From NCBI GenBank assembly GCA_020831635.1, contig JAFIGC010000009.1:1-64000 (forward strand): a stretch of DNA of 64,000 nucleotides. Direction: 5' to 3'. The stretch comes from Verrucomicrobiota bacterium. Lineage in GTDB: Bacteria > Verrucomicrobiota > Kiritimatiellia > SS1-B-03-39 > UBA6053. The position numbers were made by a program, and so were the translations under genes. A model generated the notes under the pieces. The model did no database searches. It was not told where the DNA came from and worked only from the letters and a program-made list of their open reading frames with translations. This document shows, in pieces, positions 59,702-64,000 of this stretch. Positions within the stretch are counted from its first letter, which is position 1, and each line of letters begins with the position of its first letter.

Positions 59702-60924
59702 TTTGCAAACTTTTTTATTGCTGATGAAGTTATTCTTTTGAATTTAGTAATGTAGTGTTTGCTTTTTGATTTCGCGTATTTAAAATGGTTTCTTATTGGA
59801 GGCATTGAGACCTTCTGATATTTAACATTCCCTTTTTTGCATTTGTTTATATTTCGAATATTTACATATACTGATTTATCTTGAGGTTGAGTCAACGAGT
59901 AGCTTTGTCTCTGTAAATATGCAATTAACATGGCTAAAGGTTTGTCTGTTTCAAAATCTTCTACATTTAATTCATTTCCAGTTTCTTTCGACATCTTTGA
60001 TAGTTTGTTTTTATAATCATCACATATTGATGGTTTGTGAATTAGCGCATGGTAAAGCAGGCTGTGATATAAATCATTCTGTTCGGGAATGAAAAAACCA
60101 TTAATGTGCATTTGTCTATTCTCTAGAATGTCAATCTCCCATTTCTCATCATAGTATCTGTCGCCAACCGTTCTAAAGTCAAATTTCAAATGTTCACCTG
60201 CAACTATAATTTCATTGTGCACCCTGTTTTTTGACCTAAAAATTTTATTTGAGTTCGTGATAAAGCACATTTCATGATAGTTGGTGGTTAATAAGTCTAT
60301 ATCGCCATGATCATCAGAGCGATAATTTTCAGGTAAATAATCGAAATTTCTTAAAACAACATACTGAATCGTAGAGTTTAAAACATAAAATAGTTGGTTT
60401 AAGCTCTTCCATCCATTATGGCCCACTAAGTTTTTATTATATTTCTCGAAATATGGTTTCGTGCAATTTTTATTTTCTGTAGCAAAATCGTTTGAGTTTT
60501 TGCCAAAAAGAAGTGTCAAGTTATGATTTGCTTCAGCCACATCATTGCTGCCATGTATTCGATGCCCTCCACCAGACCATTCTCTGTGCATTGTCTTAGA
60601 GGTAAACATTTTAGTGTTAACCAATTTCCCCCCTTTGCTTGTTATGTGCTCTTGATATGCTGGTTCATTATCTTCAACGACTATAGCCAGAAAAGGCCCG
60701 ATGCCGCAATGCTTTTCTTTATGGGAGTTTTTTGGAAGATTTGTACCGTAAAATCTAGACAAGTTCTTGCTGAAATGTTCTTTGCTCCAATGAATCTCAT
60801 ATTTTTTTATTATACTGAATTTTGCTGCGATATCTTCTACTATTTTTAATTCATACTTTCTGGCATTGTGCCAAATAATAAATAGATGCAACTCAGATTT
60901 TTTGATTGAATTCATGGAGAACAT
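59698..60924 (-). CDS. Unassigned protein with a GDIDLL nucleotidyltransferase-like motif
   Basis: A 408-residue soluble protein with no signal peptide. The first half (LHLFIIWHNARKYELKIVEDIA; MHREWSGGGHRIHGSNDVAEANHNLTLLFGK) is a distinct domain that I recall only from uncharacterised proteins in polysaccharide clusters. The second half has QYVVLRNFDYLPENYRSDDHGDIDLLTTN, where GDIDLL is like the metal-binding motif of LicD/fukutin-type or other nucleotidyltransferase-fold enzymes. The C-terminus is Lys-rich. It may transfer a phospho- or nucleotide-activated group to a glycan. First gene of the AT-rich operon; an alternative start is 60915. Confidence 0.6.
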   Translation of the reverse strand: MFSMNSIKKSELHLFIIWHNARKYELKIVEDIAAKFSIIKKYEIHWSKEHFSKNLSRFYGTNLPKNSHKEKHCGIGPFLAIVVEDNEPAYQEHITSKGGKLVNTKMFTSKTMHREWSGGGHRIHGSNDVAEANHNLTLLFGKNSNDFATENKNCTKPYFEKYNKNLVGHNGWKSLNQLFYVLNSTIQYVVLRNFDYLPENYRSDDHGDIDLLTTNYHEMCFITNSNKIFRSKNRVHNEIIVAGEHLKFDFRTVGDRYYDEKWEIDILENRQMHINGFFIPEQNDLYHSLLYHALIHKPSICDDYKNKLSKMSKETGNELNVEDFETDKPLAMLIAYLQRQSYSLTQPQDKSVYVNIRNINKCKKGNVKYQKVSMPPIRNHFKYAKSKSKHYITKFKRITSSAIKKFAK

Positions 60925-61451
60925 TGATTTTACATGAGGATTTATATTTCTGATGTTTCTTATCGTGCGTTTTTTAGTGATTGATGATGGGGGTATTTGG
61001 GTTTTGTAGTTTCAATAGATTATGTTTTTTGGAAAGTGGGTGATTTAATCAAATAATGAATAAATGGGGAGAAAAAGTCAAGTAAAAACTTCCAATATGT
61101 CTATTCACTTTTCTTTTGTACAGGCCTCCGTGTGGAATTTCATGAGCTTGAACATTTTCCTCACCATCGTACCTTGACCTTAAATCACTTATGACTTTAT
61201 AAACATCTTATATTCATGATGTAAATGTTCTGACTCTGTCTAAATTGGGACATTATCCGGATTCGGTTTCGTGTTGACTCCTCGTTTTGTTGCACTAAAC
61301 TCTTTATGGTTTCATGTAACTGGTGTTTGAAGCCCTCTTACCCTCTAATTACGCTGCACCTTTCATTCCCCTGTATAGGACGATTATACTGATAATTATC
61401 TCGATCTATGATGAACCAACCTTACAAACTGATTGTTCGCAAAAGAATAGC
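60925..61451. other. AT-rich gene-free stretch between divergent operons
   Basis: About 530 bases of low GC with no credible gene, RNA or obvious repeat. It separates the AT-rich minus-strand operon from a GC-richer plus-strand glycosyltransferase. It must contain the promoters of both, but I cannot identify them with confidence. Confidence 0.5.
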
Positions 61452-62621
61452 ATGATTAGAACTACCCAAAATCCTAGATTATACCGAGTTGTCTTTCTTG
61501 GCACCTATTCTCTGCATCCACGCCAAAAACTCCTTTTGGAAGCTTTGGAAACCAGCCCAGACTGGGAGGTTTCCCAATGCCGTGAGAATCCATGGGGAAG
61601 TGTTTCGGATAAAACACAGATCAAAGGGGTGGGGGCCAGACTGCGGATTCTGATCAAGTTTTTGCTTGCCTACCCGGTGCTTACCGTGCGGTATCTGCGG
61701 CAACCCCAACATGATCTGGTGGTGATGATGCATGCGGGGCTACTCGATGTTTTGCTGCTGGGATGGCTGGTCAAGCTTCGACGCAAACCCCTCGTATGGG
61801 ACATTTATATTTCATGGTTCGACACTTTGGTCAACGACCGGGGGCTGTTCAAGGCGGGCAGCATGAGGGCGCGCCTCCTCCACCTGCTGGAGCGGACGGC
61901 GGTGCGCATTGCGGATGCGATGTTTCTGGATACTCGGGAGCATGCTGACTACTTTGAAACGCTTTATGCTCTCCCAAAACAGTCGATTGGGGTAGTGCAT
62001 GTTGGCGTGGACAGTGAATTTCTTCAAGTACTGAAATCGAATAGTGACATCTATCCGGCCTCCGTCCGTGGCAAATGCCTTCGTTTGCTTTATTATGGAA
62101 ATTACATTCCGTTGCACGGAGTCAAAACCATTGTGGAGGCGGTCGCGATGCTTCGGGATGCGGGCATGGAAATTGGACTCACATTGGTGGGCGACGGCCA
62201 AACGGCACGCGAGGTAACCCAGCGGATATCCGACCTCGGACTTGACAATGTCACGAGGATCCCTTGGCTTCCGTATGCAGATCTGGTCTCTACAATTCTC
62301 GGCTCGGATATCTGCTTGGGCATTTTCGGCACGTCCGGGAAAGCTCTGAGGGTAATTCCGAATAAAATCTATCAGATTGCAGCAACCGGCGTTCCCTTTA
62401 TCTCCGCCGCAACCCCAGCGATCTCTGAATTTTGTGAACTTGCAGGAGGACAACTTCCATGCGAGTTGGTCCCGCCGGGAGATCCAGAGGCACTTGCAAA
62501 AGGGATTCAGTCGCTTTATGCGCGGCGCGGGCATCCTACCCATCGGGGCTTTGCAGCTGATGTAAATAATGTACGTGAAGAATTTTCAAGCCTTTTATTC
62601 GAGATTCTCTCGCCACAGTGA
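61452..62621 (+). CDS. GT4-family glycosyltransferase
   Basis: A 389-residue GT-B enzyme. N-terminal YRVVFLGTYSLHPRQKLLLEAL and KPLVWDIYISWFDTLVNDRG lead into a C-terminal domain with SIGVVHVGVDSEFLQVL, LRLLYYGNYIPLHGVKTIVEAVAML, LTLVGDGQTAREV and PNKIYQIAATGVPFISA, typical of GT4 enzymes for surface glycans. The start is ATG 61452; the longer frame from 61323 begins in the AT-rich gap and has no family character. GC content is again close to the main chromosome, so the island ends before it. Confidence 0.82.
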   Translation: MIRTTQNPRLYRVVFLGTYSLHPRQKLLLEALETSPDWEVSQCRENPWGSVSDKTQIKGVGARLRILIKFLLAYPVLTVRYLRQPQHDLVVMMHAGLLDVLLLGWLVKLRRKPLVWDIYISWFDTLVNDRGLFKAGSMRARLLHLLERTAVRIADAMFLDTREHADYFETLYALPKQSIGVVHVGVDSEFLQVLKSNSDIYPASVRGKCLRLLYYGNYIPLHGVKTIVEAVAMLRDAGMEIGLTLVGDGQTAREVTQRISDLGLDNVTRIPWLPYADLVSTILGSDICLGIFGTSGKALRVIPNKIYQIAATGVPFISAATPAISEFCELAGGQLPCELVPPGDPEALAKGIQSLYARRGHPTHRGFAADVNNVREEFSSLLFEILSPQ

Positions 62622-62790
62622 ATACGACAGGTATGAAATGCCTGTAAACACAAGAACTCATGAAGTTTTGAAAGAATTTAAGGGATTGCGGGACGGATGA
62701 GGGTTTAAGCTTAATCTGTGAGTTTCGAAAACCTGTATAGCAGGGGGCTACACGAACTACAGGTCGCGACAAGTCAAATGGGCTTTACTT

Positions 62791-63741
62791 TCAATTTCCA
62801 CGATTTTGATCCGAGTTTAATCGTCGCACCTGCACCCGAATATCCTCCAACAATTGACGGTTCACTGCAATAAGGTCGGTAATCAATCCCACTGTATAAC
62901 ACAAAAGGCCGGCCACAATCAGCACCGCCATGAAAATCAGGGACTGGACTTTTCCCGCGCCACCGTCGGAGAAATAATGGTAGATGAAACGTATCCCGGG
63001 AATCATGCCCAGAAAGACAAAGAACGTGCCCAACGTGAAAAAGAATTTCATGGGGCTGTAGAGTAAAAAGACGTGGAACATGGTTAACACCGACCGCCGG
63101 ATGTAGCTGGGGATGCTTTTTACGAGACGTGAAGGTCGTTCCACCCGGTTGACGCGGATGGGTACCGAGGTCAGGGGGATGTTGCGGTGACCGGCTTGAA
63201 TCAGGGTTTCGAGGGTGTAGGTGTACTCGCTGAACACATTCAATTGTTCGGCCGCTTTTCGTGAAAAAGCGCGGAACCCACTGGGCGCATCGCGAATTTG
63301 GGTGCCGCTCAACATCGCCACCATGCGGCTGCCAACGCGCTGTAGCCTTTTTTTTAGCCAGGAAAACGAGTCGATGGATTCAATCGGTCGTTCACCGATC
63401 ACCATTTCCGCCTCGCGTCGGAGAATGGGTTGCAGAAGGTCTGCAATGCATGAGGCGTCATACTGGTTGTCGGCATCCGTGTTGACGATCAGGTCCGCCC
63501 CCATGGAAAGGGCGGTTTCAATTCCGGTCATGAACGATCTTGCCAATCCCAGGTTCCGGGTATGGCTGACCACGTGGCAGCCCTTTGCCTTTGCAACCGC
63601 TTCGGTACCGTCCGTACTGCCATCATTGATGATCAGAATCGAGATCTCATCCACCCCCGGGATGGTGTCTGGCAGGTCGTTCAGCATTTGAGGCAGGGTT
63701 TCGGCCTCATTGTAGCTGGGGATTTGTATCACGAGTTTCAT
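62791..63741 (-). CDS. GT2-family glycosyltransferase, dolichyl-phosphate-mannose-synthase-like, with membrane anchor
   Basis: A 316-residue enzyme. The GT-A domain has KLVIQIPSYNEAETLPQML, ISILIINDGSTDGTEAVA, and the DxD motif in ADLIVNTDADNQYD, then PSGFRAFSRKAAEQL. Two C-terminal transmembrane segments (FFFTLGTFFVFLGMIPGI and SLIFMAVLIVAGLLCYTVGLI) anchor it. It probably charges a polyprenyl-phosphate with a sugar for the GT-C transferases nearby. The start at 63741 is chosen because the GT2 fold begins there; the longer frame to 63951 is not homologous. Confidence 0.9.
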   Translation of the reverse strand: MKLVIQIPSYNEAETLPQMLNDLPDTIPGVDEISILIINDGSTDGTEAVAKAKGCHVVSHTRNLGLARSFMTGIETALSMGADLIVNTDADNQYDASCIADLLQPILRREAEMVIGERPIESIDSFSWLKKRLQRVGSRMVAMLSGTQIRDAPSGFRAFSRKAAEQLNVFSEYTYTLETLIQAGHRNIPLTSVPIRVNRVERPSRLVKSIPSYIRRSVLTMFHVFLLYSPMKFFFTLGTFFVFLGMIPGIRFIYHYFSDGGAGKVQSLIFMAVLIVAGLLCYTVGLITDLIAVNRQLLEDIRVQVRRLNSDQNRGN

Positions 63742-64000
63742 TGAAAATCGACTAACGATTGCGGGACGGGAAACAAGCAAAAACGATTCGTTCCGGAGAA
63801 ATGGGCACGGGGGAACTGCTTGCGGGTTTGCGCAGTCGTCACCTGGGATCGGGACAAAGGCGTTTCCTCCTACGCCCCGCCAATACGGCGATTGGCGCTC
63901 CTGTGCGAAAAGTACAATACTCAAATGTACCGAACGGAGTCTTGCTACCACACAAGAAGTCCCTATTCTCGCCTCGTCTTTGTTCTCCGCAGAACCTTTT
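63742..64000. repeat. Right-end intergenic stretch with a dispersed palindrome
   Basis: No gene visible up to the window end. A palindrome at 63879-63903 (CGCCAATACGGCGATTGGCG followed by CTCCT) matches the repeat words at 28536-28559 and 28632-28655 with few changes, showing that this family is dispersed over at least 35 kb. Confidence 0.65.

Noticed and set aside
60925-61451. tRNA or small RNA gene in the AT-rich gap
   Set aside because: I found no cloverleaf, T-loop motif or strong hairpin by eye.

Overview
The window is 64 kb of chromosome from a Gram-negative, menaquinone-using bacterium. It codes for LptD-type outer-membrane assembly, type II secretion or type IV pilus pseudopilins, MenA/MenC, glycogen synthase and secreted glycan-active enzymes. 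The gene content, a small PUR-alpha-like acidic protein, and intergenic repeats built on CACGAAA, TCTCCGTGG and GTTCGATGTTGGACG motifs suggest Verrucomicrobiota, probably Opitutae-like. That assignment is inference; no rRNA gene lies in the window. Most of the window is GC-rich. About 57.4-61.4 kb is clearly AT-rich, and 53-57 kb is intermediate.

Layout. 0-7 kb: palindrome-dense non-coding DNA, then a + strand run of SH3-domain protein, membrane glycosyltransferase-like protein, Sua5/TsaC, menA and menC. 6.6-14.6 kb (- strand): rnhB-rplS, dnaN, then carA followed closely by a secreted all-helical lyase-like protein and a GH116-type glycosidase. 14.8-16.8 kb: divergent AraC regulator and ribokinase. 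17.0-26.7 kb (- strand): a tightly coupled operon phoH, pgpH, ybeY, corC, yhaO-like nuclease and yhaN-like ATPase. The last gene is cut by an in-frame TAA, with its apparent C-terminus still open downstream. 26.8-32.4 kb (- strand): a sigma factor overlapping a methyltransferase, a decayed toxin-antitoxin remnant, and a DUF1365 / FAD oxidoreductase / Cfa-like methyltransferase / chalcone-isomerase-like operon.

32.6-42 kb: sugar isomerase, membrane mannosyltransferase-like protein, secreted cyclophilin, a TatD hydrolase of the ebo-cluster type, a PUR-like protein, a subtilase with a disordered secreted neighbour, and a GT4 glycosyltransferase. 42-53.6 kb: cell-envelope and secretion genes (MMPL exporter, lptD, gspG, a second pseudopilin, gspF, a major pilin behind a sigma-54 promoter) interleaved with rnr and glgA. 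54-64 kb: accessory surface-glycan region with polytopic glycosyltransferase-like proteins, a flippase-like protein, three further glycosyltransferases and an unassigned GDIDLL-motif protein.

The observations I rate highest are the in-frame stop in the YhaN-like ATPase, the deletion-fused antitoxin/toxin remnant, the perfect GG-N10-GC sigma-54 promoter upstream of the pilin gene, the dispersed CCTGAATCCGTGAGAT palindrome family, and the AT-rich glycan island. I did not find a clear-cut new defence or mobile system.
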